In this document: positions 19,344 to 27,652 of the stretch, piece after piece
How positions within the stretch are numbered: the stretch's first letter is position 1
How the letters are laid out: every line of letters begins with the position of its first letter
NCBI RefSeq assembly: GCF_003627815.1
Contig: NZ_CP032698.1
Coordinates: forward strand, 7,936,001 to 8,000,000
Length of the DNA stretch: 64,000 bases
Direction: 5' to 3'
DNA from: Streptomyces hundungensis
Lineage (GTDB): Bacteria; Actinomycetota; Actinomycetes; Streptomycetales; Streptomycetaceae
Program-made: the position numbers and the translations under genes
Notes under the pieces: model-generated
Seen by the model: only the letters and a program-made list of their open reading frames with translations
Told to the model about the DNA's origin: nothing
Database searches by the model: none

Positions 19344-19996
19344 ATCGGCATGTCCTCCCGGCGCGGCGCGGGGAAGGCCCGCTCGACGAACGAGGCGATG
19401 TGGGCGTGCAGGGCCAGAGAAGCGCCGTCCGCGTCGCCGGCCAGCGCGCGCCGCAGGATCTCCCGGTGCTCCCCGGCCTCGAGCTCCCAGGAGGGATCGG
19501 CCGCCCAGGCCACCGCCGACACCAGAGCCGCCTGGTCACGCACCTCGTCCAGCATCCGCGCGAGCAGCGGATTGCCGCACGGGACGTACAGAGCGCGGTG
19601 GAACTCGCGGTTGGCCAGGGAGCGTTCGGCCGTGTCCGTCGCGGAGTCGGCGCGCTCCAGAGCCTCGCGCGCGGCGTCCAGGGCCGCCCCGCTGTGCACG
19701 GTGCGGCGCAGCGCCTCGGGCTCCAGGAGCAGGCGCACGTCGTACACCTCGCGCGCCATGTCCGCGTCCACCATGCGTACCGTGACGCCCTTGTACTGGT
19801 TCATCACGACGAGCCCGGTGCCCGCGAGCGTCTTGAGGGCCTCGCGCACGGGGGTCTTGGACACCCCGTACTGCGCGGCGAGTTCGACCTCGACCAGGGC
19901 CTGTCCCGGCGCCAACTGGCCCGTGAGGATGCGGTGCTTGACGGCCTCGAGGACGAACTGGGTCCGGGAGGGGATGGGTGTGGGCACAGAGGTCAT
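19340..19996 (-). CDS. GntR-family regulator (FadR subgroup)
   Basis: 218 aa from ATG 19996; a GTG six bases upstream is in frame, but the GAGAGG site is correctly spaced only for the ATG. It has an N-terminal winged helix (VSKTPVREALKTL) and a helical FCD-type ligand domain with LANREFHRAL. It is the first gene of the catabolic operon and probably represses it until a sugar acid binds. A 10-bp palindrome TCATATATGA lies 31-40 bases upstream. Confidence 0.88.
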   Translation of the reverse strand: MTSVPTPIPSRTQFVLEAVKHRILTGQLAPGQALVEVELAAQYGVSKTPVREALKTLAGTGLVVMNQYKGVTVRMVDADMAREVYDVRLLLEPEALRRTVHSGAALDAAREALERADSATDTAERSLANREFHRALYVPCGNPLLARMLDEVRDQAALVSAVAWAADPSWELEAGEHREILRRALAGDADGASLALHAHIASFVERAFPAPRREDMPI

Positions 19997-20026
19997 GCGC
20001 ACCTCTCGACTCTCGCGTATCGCGTC

Positions 20027-20036
20027 TCATATATGA
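20027..20036. promoter_or_regulatory. Palindrome TCATATATGA upstream of the GntR gene
   Basis: A 10-bp perfect AT-rich palindrome in otherwise GC-rich DNA, 31 bases before the GntR start. Candidate autoregulatory operator; no experimental support known. Confidence 0.45.
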
Positions 20037-20080
20037 CGCATCAGGTACGACGCGATGAAAGTAGAGGCGATCGGCGGGCC

Positions 20081-20152
20081 CGTCAACGGTTCTGACGTTC
20101 TGGCACCGGATCCGTCGGAGCCGTTGACGAGAAAGCGCTTTCCCCCTACGTT
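20081..20152 (+). promoter_or_regulatory. Promoter with embedded LacI-type operator for the second pectate lyase
   Basis: CGTCAACGG (20081-20089) and CCGTTGACG (20121-20129) are inverted 9-mers. The second contains TTGACG (20124-20129), a good -35, with TACGTT (20147-20152) 17 bases on as -10. The spacer holds the perfect palindrome GAAAGCGCTTTC (20131-20142), a typical LacI-family operator with central CG. The 19997-20339 gap otherwise shows only CATCAGGTA repeated at 20038-20046 and 20239-20247, and the palindrome at 20027. The leader to the lyase start is about 180 bases. Confidence 0.55.
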
Positions 20153-20339
20153 CCATTCACCAGTGTGACCCCCGATTGCTCGCCCTGCGGCATGCGCTGA
20201 CGTACCGGCAGTTGCGGCGCATGCCCGCGCCTTGAGTACATCAGGTATCAGAACGTCGTTCACCACACTGAACTGCCGGACTTCACTCCGCAGCGCCCGA
20301 TCCGCTGGGCCACATCCCCGTCCGAAGGGACCCGTCGTC

Positions 20340-21311
20340 ATGCGCGTGCACACCCCCCGCAACCGTCCCCGCGCCCTCCTCGTCGCCGCCACCGTCCTAG
20401 CGGCCACGGCCTCGCTCGCGCTTCCGCACTCAGCGGGCGCCGCCGAAACCGCGCCCGTCGGCTTCGGCGCCGGCACCACCGGTGGCGGAAACGCCGCGCC
20501 GGTCACCGTCTCCACCCTCGCCGCGTTCAAGACCGCCGTCACCGGCGGCGGCGCCAAAGTCGTCAAGGTCAGCGGCCTGATCCAGCTCGCCGGGCAGGTC
20601 GACGTGGGCTCCAACACCACGGTCCTGGGCGTCGGTTCGGGCTCCGGGTTCACCGGCGGCGGCCTGCGTCTGAAGGGCGCGAGCAACGTCGTCATCCGCA
20701 ATCTGAACATCAGCAAGGCGGTGGCACCCGCGGACGCCATCACCGTGCAGACCTCGACGAAGGTGTGGATCGACCACAACACGTTCTCGTCGGACCTCGA
20801 CCACGGCAAGGACTACTACGACGGACTGGTCGACATCACTCACGGCTCGGACTACGTGACGGTGTCCTGGAACACCTTCAAGGACCACTACAAGGGGTCA
20901 CTCGTAGGGCACAGCGACAAGAACGCCTCCGAGGACACCGGGCACCTGCATGTGACGTACCACCACAACCACTTCAGCAACGTCCACTCGCGCATCCCCA
21001 GCCTCCGGTTCGGCACCGGACACTTCTACGACAACTACGTAGAAGGCGCGGACACCGCCGTGCACTCCCGGATGGGCGCCCAGATGCTCGTCGAGAACAA
21101 CGTCTTCCGCTCGACGAAGGTCGCCGTGACCACCAGCCGCGACAGCAGCATCGACGGCTACGCCAACCTGCGGGGCAACGACCTCGGAGGCGCCACCCTC
21201 GAAGTCTCCCGAACAGGCTCGTTCACCACACCGCCCTACGCCTACACGGCCGAACCGGCCTCGTCCGTCGTCGCGTCGGTGACCTCGGGGGCGGGCGCCG
21301 GAAAGCTCTGA
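20340..21311 (+). CDS. Secreted PL1-family pectate lyase (short form)
   Basis: 323 aa from ATG 20340, preceded by GAAGGGA. The signal peptide ends near residue 34 (SAGAAE). PL1 beta-helix motifs VWIDHNTFSSDLDHGKDYYDG (calcium-binding Asp residues) and RIPSLRFG (catalytic Arg) are intact. It depolymerises polygalacturonate outside the cell. It is divergent from the GntR-led operon, so lyase and uptake genes can be co-regulated. It is shorter than the PL1 at 9747 and lacks that protein's N-terminal insertion. Confidence 0.92.
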   Translation: MRVHTPRNRPRALLVAATVLAATASLALPHSAGAAETAPVGFGAGTTGGGNAAPVTVSTLAAFKTAVTGGGAKVVKVSGLIQLAGQVDVGSNTTVLGVGSGSGFTGGGLRLKGASNVVIRNLNISKAVAPADAITVQTSTKVWIDHNTFSSDLDHGKDYYDGLVDITHGSDYVTVSWNTFKDHYKGSLVGHSDKNASEDTGHLHVTYHHNHFSNVHSRIPSLRFGTGHFYDNYVEGADTAVHSRMGAQMLVENNVFRSTKVAVTTSRDSSIDGYANLRGNDLGGATLEVSRTGSFTTPPYAYTAEPASSVVASVTSGAGAGKL

Positions 21312-21318
21312 CGGCATC

Positions 21319-21382
21319 AACTGGCCTGCGATGTAAGCCAGTTCACCGCCGCTGCTCGGCGCGGGCCACGCCGAGCAGCGGC
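21319..21382 (+). terminator. Terminator region after pectate lyase
   Basis: A small hairpin AACTGGC/GCCAGTT (21319-21343) is followed by a strong 14-bp perfect stem (21348-21361 with 21369-21382) with a 7-nt loop. It lies between convergent genes. Confidence 0.82.
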
Positions 21383-21427
21383 CACGGGCCCGAACCCTCG
21401 GATCCCGCCCGCTCCGGGCGTCGGGTC

Positions 21428-22972
21428 TCAGGCCGGGCTGAACTGCCGCTCGGCCTGCTGCCGCAGCCGCTTCTTGTCAGGCTTTCCGGCATCGGTCAGC
21501 GGCAGCGCGTCGCAGAGGGTGATGACGGTCGGCTCGTACATGGCGCCGCGTTCCTCGCGCACCAGGTCGCGCAAGTCGCGCGCTTCGAGTGTGCTGCCGG
21601 GCGCGAGGACCACGGCGGCGTGCACCCGCTCCATGCGGTCGGCGTCACGAACTCCGAAGACGGCGCTCTGGAGGACCTGGGGGTGCGAGTTGAGGAGGTC
21701 CTCCAACTCGGTGGTGTACACATGGCCACCCACCACGACGATCATGTCCTTGAGGCGGTCCACGACCGTCAAGTAGCCCTCGCCGTCGAGGAATCCGATG
21801 TCGCCGGTGTGCAACCACCCGTTCCGCAGCACCTGAGCGGTCAGTTCGGGCTGCTTCCAGTACTCCTTCATGAGGCTGGGGGAGCGCACGCAGATCTCCC
21901 CGTGCTCCCCTGTCGGGAGGTCACGGCCCCTCTCGTCCCGGATGGCGACCTCCACCCCGGGCAGTACCTTGCCGGCGGAGCGCAGCCGGTCCGGACGGAG
22001 CGGGTCGTGGTCCTCGCGACCGAGCAGGCTGATGCCGCCGGCCTCGTTCTGGCCGTAGAACTGGACCAGTACGGGGCCGAAGCGGCGGATGGCGTCGGCG
22101 ATGCGGGCGGGAGAGGACTGGCAGCCTCCGTAGACGATGCTGCGCAGGGTGGAGGTGTCTCGCACGGCCGAGTCGGGGTGGTCCATCAGCTGGTACAGCA
22201 GGGGCGGCAGCAGAAAGAGGTGGCTGATGCGCTCACGCTCGATGGCCGCCAGTACGGCGGCGGGTTCGAACTCCTCCAGCAGGACCACGCATCCGCCGCC
22301 GCGCAGCGTACCGTCGGCGAACATTCCGGCCGCGTGCGCGAGGGTGGTGCACACCAGCAGCCGGGGCGGCTCTTCCCCGGGGCCCGCCGTTGCCCCACGA
22401 GCCGGCCGCACCTGTTCATAGGTGGTGCAGATGCCCTTGGGGTGGCCGGTGGTGCCTCCTGTGTGCCGGATGGTGCACACGTCGTCCGGTCGCGCGAGGC
22501 CGGTCAGCGGTTCGGCGGACTGCTCGGCCGCCAGCTCCAGGAGGTCCCTGCCCACCTTCGCCGGGCCGAGCACCAGGACGTCCGGGCCGGGGACCAGCTC
22601 CGTGATGTCGACGGCCCGGTCCAGGTGGCGGGGGTCGACGATCAACGCGCGGGTCTCGACATCGCGCACGATGGCCGCCTGCGAATCGGCCGAAAGCTTG
22701 TTGTAGAGGTGATTGACCCGGCAGCCGATCAGATGGGCCGCATAGCGTGCCGCGATGGTCTCCGGCAGGTTGCCGCACAGCAGGGTGACGGTCTGCCCGC
22801 GGACGATGCCCCGGGCGAGCAGTGCGCGTGCCATCCGGTGGACGAGGTCACGGAACTCGCCCGCGGTGACCCGCCGTTCCCGATGGAGGAGGACGTCGCG
22901 CCCGGGGTCCCCCGCCAACGCGTCGAGGCTCTCCTCGACGTACGTGCGGAAGGGCTGGGTGTCTGAGGCCAT
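21428..22972 (-). CDS. AMP-forming acyl-CoA synthetase / ligase
   Basis: 514 aa from ATG 22972, preceded by AGAAGGAA. The ATP-binding motif IRHTGGTTGHPKG, the YGQNEAGG motif, the hinge DRLKDM and a C-terminal GKPDKK lysine are all present, so the adenylation fold is complete. It activates a carboxylic acid as acyl-AMP and then as the CoA thioester; the acid is unknown. It is monocistronic between a convergent terminator and a divergent small gene. Confidence 0.85.
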   Translation of the reverse strand: MASDTQPFRTYVEESLDALAGDPGRDVLLHRERRVTAGEFRDLVHRMARALLARGIVRGQTVTLLCGNLPETIAARYAAHLIGCRVNHLYNKLSADSQAAIVRDVETRALIVDPRHLDRAVDITELVPGPDVLVLGPAKVGRDLLELAAEQSAEPLTGLARPDDVCTIRHTGGTTGHPKGICTTYEQVRPARGATAGPGEEPPRLLVCTTLAHAAGMFADGTLRGGGCVVLLEEFEPAAVLAAIERERISHLFLLPPLLYQLMDHPDSAVRDTSTLRSIVYGGCQSSPARIADAIRRFGPVLVQFYGQNEAGGISLLGREDHDPLRPDRLRSAGKVLPGVEVAIRDERGRDLPTGEHGEICVRSPSLMKEYWKQPELTAQVLRNGWLHTGDIGFLDGEGYLTVVDRLKDMIVVVGGHVYTTELEDLLNSHPQVLQSAVFGVRDADRMERVHAAVVLAPGSTLEARDLRDLVREERGAMYEPTVITLCDALPLTDAGKPDKKRLRQQAERQFSPA

Positions 22973-23156
22973 GGTGCGTTCCTTCTGGCGCGCGGTACGC
23001 CGGTCATGCGGTGCGGGTGTCCCGCCCGGACAGGTGGTTGCTGGAGGCAACCAAAACACCCTAGTGCTCCTTGATCCACGTCTCCAAGTGCGGCCGGGCG
23101 AGCGCTGGCTGGATTGCATCGGGTGCCCCAGGTCTTGTCGATGTCTCGCAGGTCGA

Positions 23157-23176
23157 CCGGCCCATAGGTGGGCCGG
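23157..23176. other. GC-rich hairpin in the 22973-23271 gap
   Basis: CCGGCCCA/TGGGCCGG form a perfect 8-bp stem with a TAGG loop. The rest of the 299-bp gap shows no gene; an AT-rich stretch at 23198-23215 probably belongs to the promoter of the small hydrophobic protein. Confidence 0.4.
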
Positions 23177-23271
23177 CCGGGGGTGTACGCCCATCGACAT
23201 AAGCAAAAAATCAAGTCACCTTGCATGGCTCGAACGTTCCGGGGCACTCGAAGCTCCGGAGGTTGATAATC

Positions 23272-23433
23272 ATGGTTCCCCTGCTTCTCGTTCTTCTTCT
23301 CGCACTGATCCTCTTCGGTGCCGGCTTCGCGCTCAAGATCCTCTGGTGGGTCGCGCTCGTGGTGCTGGTGCTGTGGGTCATCGGATTCGTGGCCCGTCCC
23401 AAGGGCGGTAGCGGCCGCTGGTATCGCTGGTAG
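23272..23433 (+). CDS. Small hydrophobic membrane protein
   Basis: 53 aa from ATG 23272, with an ideal GGAGG site 10 bases upstream; an in-frame ATG at 23221-23229 lacks one. It consists of two hydrophobic helices and ends in a basic, aromatic tail (GGSGRWYRW). Small hydrophobic proteins of this type are widespread in actinobacteria, often stress-induced; function unknown. It is followed by a strong terminator. Confidence 0.78.
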   Translation: MVPLLLVLLLALILFGAGFALKILWWVALVVLVLWVIGFVARPKGGSGRWYRW

Positions 23434-23449
23434 ACCAGCAACCGCAACG

Positions 23450-23486
23450 CTGTGGGGCCCCCGCCGGTATGGCGGGGGCCCCACAG
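23450..23486 (+). terminator. Terminator after the small hydrophobic protein gene
   Basis: A perfect 16-bp GC-rich stem (23450-23465 with 23471-23486) with a 5-nt loop. Confidence 0.85.
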
Positions 23487-23809
23487 TCGTGTCCGGGAAT
23501 CGTCGCTGCCGACACGTGCAATGTCCGCACATAGGGGTAGGCGTCAGGCGCCGGGGCGGTTGCCGGCGCCGCAGTCGGGAACCGGTTGCCTCCAAGGGCA
23601 CGGCAGCCGCTCCGGTCGCCCGGGCCGCGGGCGACCGGGCGTGTCGGCGGTGACCCGGGTTGAGGGTCCACCTGGCCGGGTGTGAACTGGATGAAGGTGG
23701 AAACGCGTCCTGGGCGGGCCCGTGCAGGAGACGGGACCGGTCGACCGCTCGCAGTGCCGTGAAGGCGGGGCGGCGACGCAGCGTTACGGATCGAACAGGA
23801 GCGTGTGTG
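23487..23809. other. Intergenic region upstream of DUF5709 gene
   Basis: No coding sequence supported. GGGGTAGG at about 23535 resembles the -10 of SigB-like promoters, but no matching -35 is visible. This is the promoter region of the acidic DUF5709 gene. Confidence 0.4.
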
Positions 23810-24280
23810 ATGGCAGCCGACGACGAGCGGGCCGATGACGTCTACCAGCCGGAAGGCGGAGACGGGGTCGTGGAGGACGCCGGAATCCTGGACCCGGAAG
23901 ACACGCTGAACGACCGGGGAGCCGACCCCTATGACGAGGGCTGGTCCCCGCCCGAGCGCCCTCTCGCGGTGAACCACACCGGCACCACCGCGCGCGAACA
24001 GCATGACGGTGAGAGCCTCGACGAGCGGCTCGCGGAGGAAGTCCCCGAGCCTCAGCTCGACCTGGACGACGAGGACGCGGAACTGGCCGACGCCGAGGTC
24101 GGCGACGAACGCGCGGGGCGGCTCGTCGCACCCGACGAAGGAGCCCACGAGGACGCCGAGAAGGACATGCTGGGCTCGGACATGGGCATTGACGGAGGTG
24201 CCGCGTCCGCCGAGGAAGCGGCGGTGCACCTGATCGACGACGCCGAGAGCGCGTGGCCCGAGGACGACGACCGCCTCTGA
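23810..24280 (+). CDS. DUF5709-family acidic protein
   Basis: 156 aa from ATG 23810 with an AGGAG site. The protein is extremely Asp/Glu-rich and lacks signal or TM segments. The motif GVVEDAGILDPEDTL near the N-terminus and the C-terminal EEAAVHLIDD match the actinobacterial DUF5709 family. Function is unknown; low complexity and charge suggest a disordered stress or binding protein. An upstream in-frame extension was rejected because the composition changes abruptly before this start. Confidence 0.82.
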   Translation: MAADDERADDVYQPEGGDGVVEDAGILDPEDTLNDRGADPYDEGWSPPERPLAVNHTGTTAREQHDGESLDERLAEEVPEPQLDLDDEDAELADAEVGDERAGRLVAPDEGAHEDAEKDMLGSDMGIDGGAASAEEAAVHLIDDAESAWPEDDDRL

Positions 24281-24295
24281 GCCTTACGGGTTTCG

Positions 24296-24425
24296 ACCTG
24301 CGAGGCCGACGGGCCTGCCGGCCTCTATGTGCCAGGCCCACATGCTGCCGGCCTCTATGTGCCAGGCCCACATGCTGCCGACTGTGGGCCTGGCAGCATG
24401 TGGGCCTGTCGGCCTCGCAGGTTTT
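24296..24425. repeat. Large nested inverted repeat with 30-bp tandem repeats (terminator-like)
   Basis: Outer arms ACCTGCGAGGCCGAC (24296-24310) and GTCGGCCTCGCAGGT (24409-24423) are perfect 15-mers. Between them a 30-bp unit is tandemly repeated (24315-24344, 24345-24374, plus 6 bases). A 17-bp part of it (24363-24379) is repeated inverted at 24392-24408. The right arm is followed by a T run. It separates convergent genes and probably terminates both. Confidence 0.75.
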
Positions 24426-24503
24426 TCGGTGGTCCCGGGCGGCGGTCGCGCCCGGCCTTACGGGGCGATGGTGGGTCCCGGCTCCACGGGCCGTTCGTGG
24501 GCC

Positions 24504-25115
24504 TCAGTGCTGGAGGCCCGAGCGGACCAGCGCCGAGGCCAGGCGGGGAAGCTCGTCCGGAGCGACGAGACCGGCCAGGCCCTCGTCGGTGCGGGGAAGT
24601 CCCAGCGAGGAGGCGGCCTCGCGCGCGCGGTCGTCGAAGAACGGGCGGAGTTCGGGCCAGAGGCCTTGCGCCTCGCGGCAGAAGATCCCCGCGCCGACCG
24701 GGCCGATCCTCGGTACCTCCTGAAGCAGCTCGCGTACGGCCTCGGGGTCGCCGTTCGCCTCGTCGCGCAGTCGGCGCAGGTCTCCGCCCCAGCGCCGCAG
24801 AACTACCTCGGCCCCTTCCAGCAGGGCCGTGGCGGTGCTCTCGTCGTAGCGGCGATAGTGGGCTCGGCCCAGCGCGTCCACGATGGTCTGCCAGTCCGTG
24901 TCCGCCATGACCCGAGGGGTGCGCAGCCGCGACCGGAACAGTTCGCGGGCGGCGTCGGTCGCGATGTCCGCCTTGATCCGCGTCGAGCACAGCACGGCCA
25001 GCACCAGGAGCTGGTAGAGCGGGGACGGCTTGTCGCGAAGGGTGATGCCCGCTTCCTCGGCGTAGCTCCGACCGTGCTCGCGCAGCAGCTCGGCCAGCGT
25101 GTCCTCGGTGTTCAT
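24504..25115 (-). CDS. HhH-GPD / endonuclease III-like protein
   Basis: 203 aa from ATG 25115; the longer open frame upstream lacks conservation-like composition. The core contains the helix-hairpin-helix LLQEVPRIGPVGAGIF near residue 145, followed by a conserved Asp in PFFDDRA. The lysine that lyase-active endonuclease III has in this hairpin is replaced (GPVGA), and no C-terminal 4Fe-4S cysteines are present. It may be a monofunctional glycosylase-like protein or an inactive relative; substrate unknown. Confidence 0.8.
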   Translation of the reverse strand: MNTEDTLAELLREHGRSYAEEAGITLRDKPSPLYQLLVLAVLCSTRIKADIATDAARELFRSRLRTPRVMADTDWQTIVDALGRAHYRRYDESTATALLEGAEVVLRRWGGDLRRLRDEANGDPEAVRELLQEVPRIGPVGAGIFCREAQGLWPELRPFFDDRAREAASSLGLPRTDEGLAGLVAPDELPRLASALVRSGLQH

Positions 25116-25312
25116 CAGAGCCTCGCTCCTCGGGTGGGGCCGGTCTCGACGGTCGCTTCCGAACATAACCGCCGCACCCGCCGCCACCGGTCACCCGCGC
25201 CCTGCGCCCCGGGAGATGTCCAGCCGCACGCGAGCCGTACGCATCGTGCCGAGAACCCCCCACCGGCAAACCGGGTTGAGGCGGCCGCTCGCTTCGGGGA
25301 GAGTCTGCCCTC

Positions 25313-25861
25313 ATGGAGTTCTTCTGCTACCACCGAGACCGGCCCGGCTCCCTCGCCCTGCGCGACGAGCTGCTGCACGACCACTGGTCCTACATGGACC
25401 AGTACGGGAAGGAGCTCATCGCCCGCGGTCCCACGATGACCGACGACGGCGAAGAGCCCACCGGCAGCGTGCACATCATCGACCTGCCCGACGCCGCCGC
25501 GGCCCGCGCGTTCGTCTTCGACGAGCCGGGTTACCAGGCGGGCGTCTACCAGGACGTCCTGCTGCGGCGCTGGCGCAACATACTCGGGCGCACCATGTGG
25601 GACTTCCCCGGCGGCCGGACGGAGGGCGCCAGATTTCTGGTGCTCGGCCTCGGTGCGGGGGAGGCCGTCGACCTCGAACTGCCGCGAGACACCGGCGAGT
25701 TGATCGCCTACGGTCCGCTCCTGTCCGACGACGGCACCGCGTGGCTCGGTACGGCGGCACTCGTCCGGGCGCCCGACGCGGACTCGGCGCGTGCGGTCCT
25801 CACCGTCGACCAGTACGCCACCGTCGAGGTCCACCGCTGGCAGTTCGGCGGCCGGTCGTAA
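25313..25861 (+). CDS. Tandem YciI-like domain protein
   Basis: 182 aa. Two YciI-like ferredoxin-fold halves are visible, each with the characteristic G-P turn: LIARGPTMTDDG near residue 36 and LIAYGPLLSDDG near 130. The first half looks complete; the second lacks the usual His. YciI-family proteins are small, often metal-binding putative enzymes of unknown role. It is divergent from the HhH-GPD gene with a 197-bp gap. Confidence 0.8.
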   Translation: MEFFCYHRDRPGSLALRDELLHDHWSYMDQYGKELIARGPTMTDDGEEPTGSVHIIDLPDAAAARAFVFDEPGYQAGVYQDVLLRRWRNILGRTMWDFPGGRTEGARFLVLGLGAGEAVDLELPRDTGELIAYGPLLSDDGTAWLGTAALVRAPDADSARAVLTVDQYATVEVHRWQFGGRS

Positions 25862-25916
25862 CCCACCGACAGGGCGCCCCGATCCGCCCGCGAACCCCGC
25901 ACGCGACGTTCACGCC

Positions 25917-27140
25917 TCAGCCGTTCCAGTGCTGGGGTGTGCGCGTGCGTACAGGGGGGACGAACGAGCGGGCGGCCGGAGAGGCGTAGGCGCGGGCCAG
26001 TTCGATCAGGTGGGTCTTCTCGGCCGTGAGGGTCGTCGCCTGCTCCTGGTGGGGGAGGAGCTGCGGCGACTCCTCCCGGCCGAACGACTCCGCGGGGAGC
26101 TCGCACCGGGGGTGACCCGACAGCTTCGCCCGGCGGGCCTCCTTCATCACACACGCCAGGACCGCCGCCTCGGCCTGGACGGGGGCGAGGCCCAACGGTT
26201 CGACGTGGTCACGGGCGAGCGGGGCCAGCCCGGGCGGAACGTAGTGGTCGAGTTCCAGCATGGCGTCCCGGATCTCGATGAGCTTGCGATAGGCGAGCAG
26301 TCGGCGCGGCATCGGCGGCCAGAGGAGTTCGAGGAGACGGGTGCGGCGCCTGGTCAGGACGACATGGGGGACGGCGCCCACGAGTTCGTGCCACAGGGGC
26401 CAGAGCCGCCAGGCGGTGCGGGCGTCGGCCAGGCCGGCGGCGAGCGCGACGGCGGCGGGCACCAGGATGGCCGTCGCGCGTAGCAGTGCGTGCAGGTTCA
26501 TCAGGAGCGGGAAGTAGGGCGCCGCCCAGGAAACGTCCAGCATCGGGCCCAGCAGTCGTCCCAGCCAGAAGAGCGCGGCGCACGCGGTGCCCGAGGCGAA
26601 CAGCCACAGGGCGGCGGCGAGCGGGCGCACATCCGTGCGCAACCCGAACCAGCAGCAGACGACCACACACACGCAGTCGGCCACCAGATGGGTGGAGGCG
26701 AGCATCACCCAGTACGCGAAGGACGGCGAAGGGCCCCCGGCCGCGATCGCCGAATGGGAGGCATGCGCCGGCGCGGTGAGGTCGAGGACCGTCAGGACGA
26801 GCAGCGTCGTGCCGATCGCGCCGCAGAGTCCGACCTGGAGCCGACGGCTTCCCATGGGGGTGGAGACGAAGAACAGGACCGCGCCCGCCGAGACCACTCC
26901 GGTCAGGTTCTTCACCAGGTCGACCACATGGCTGGTGCCGGCCAGTTCGCTGGCGAACCCCGTGACGGCGGGAAGGTCCAGCACCATCGCACCGCCCGCG
27001 GTGGTCACGGCCAGCCACAGCCCGCGCTGATCCGTGGCCCGCAGGGACGGCGCGGCACGCAGGAGCACGGCCAGACACAGACAGAGACAGCTCGGGTAGG
27101 TGAGCCACACGCCTAAGGCGGCCAGGTGTGACGTCAGCAC
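25917..27140 (-). CDS. MAB_1171c-like (DUF6545) polytopic membrane protein
   Basis: 407 aa. The N-terminal 240 residues contain about seven hydrophobic helices, and the C-terminal 160 residues are cytoplasmic (PMPRRLLAYRKLIEIRDAML), as in the actinobacterial MAB_1171c family. It is called a putative transporter by databases without proof. Its start overlaps the ImmA-like gene by 7 bases, so the two are translationally coupled. Codon 9 is TTA (27114-27116), so full translation needs the bldA tRNA. Confidence 0.8.
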   Translation of the reverse strand: MLTSHLAALGVWLTYPSCLCLCLAVLLRAAPSLRATDQRGLWLAVTTAGGAMVLDLPAVTGFASELAGTSHVVDLVKNLTGVVSAGAVLFFVSTPMGSRRLQVGLCGAIGTTLLVLTVLDLTAPAHASHSAIAAGGPSPSFAYWVMLASTHLVADCVCVVVCCWFGLRTDVRPLAAALWLFASGTACAALFWLGRLLGPMLDVSWAAPYFPLLMNLHALLRATAILVPAAVALAAGLADARTAWRLWPLWHELVGAVPHVVLTRRRTRLLELLWPPMPRRLLAYRKLIEIRDAMLELDHYVPPGLAPLARDHVEPLGLAPVQAEAAVLACVMKEARRAKLSGHPRCELPAESFGREESPQLLPHQEQATTLTAEKTHLIELARAYASPAARSFVPPVRTRTPQHWNG

Positions 27141-27652
27141 CCCGGGTCCCCGACGCCGAGGGCCGAACTCAGCCTGGCGAGCGGGTCGTGCCGCTCCCGT
27201 CGTAGTGGCAGGTCGGCCTTGGTGCGCAGAAGACTCGCGAGCAGTTCGGCCTCGCGCTCCTGCCGAGTGGAGTAGTTGGTGCGCCCGAGGAGACGCCCGA
27301 TCACGCTGGGATCGAGATCGGGTAACACCGCGCGCAGGGCATCCCCCTCGTCCCTCTCTCCCGCCACCGGCTGGTGGTCGCAGAGCATGTGGCCGAACTC
27401 GTGCAGCACGATGTGTTCCTGATGGAGCGCCGAGGTGTGCTGCTCGTAGAAGATGTGGTCGTCGACGTCCGTCGCGAGCCAGAGGCCGCAGGCTCCGTCC
27501 GTCGCGACCTCGAGGGGTAACGCATGGAGGTACAGCGGGCGGCCGCGTTGCGCGGCGACGTGCTCGCGGAAGCTCGCGATGGTGAACGGTTGGGGGAGCT
27601 GGACCTGTTCGGCGAGCCTTCGACAGCGCCGTTGCAGGGGCACGGACCGCAT
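27134..27652 (-). CDS. ImmA/IrrE-like zinc metallopeptidase-domain protein
   Basis: 172 aa from ATG 27652, which overlaps the XRE stop as TGATG. The zinc site HEFGHMLCDH lies near residue 85. ImmA/IrrE proteases cleave or inactivate partner XRE repressors in other systems; here the partner is encoded immediately upstream. Two TTA codons occur, codon 45 (27518-27520) and codon 110 (27323-27325), an unusually high number for a short streptomycete gene. Confidence 0.87.
   Translation of the reverse strand: MRSVPLQRRCRRLAEQVQLPQPFTIASFREHVAAQRGRPLYLHALPLEVATDGACGLWLATDVDDHIFYEQHTSALHQEHIVLHEFGHMLCDHQPVAGERDEGDALRAVLPDLDPSVIGRLLGRTNYSTRQEREAELLASLLRTKADLPLRRERHDPLARLSSALGVGDPGC

Noticed and set aside
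23512..23540. SigB-type promoter for the DUF5709 gene
   Set aside because: GGGGTAGG fits the -10 loosely, but no GTTT-like -35 lies at the right distance.
24315..24380. CRISPR-like array
   Set aside because: The 30-bp units are directly adjacent with no spacers and belong to an inverted-repeat terminator-like structure.
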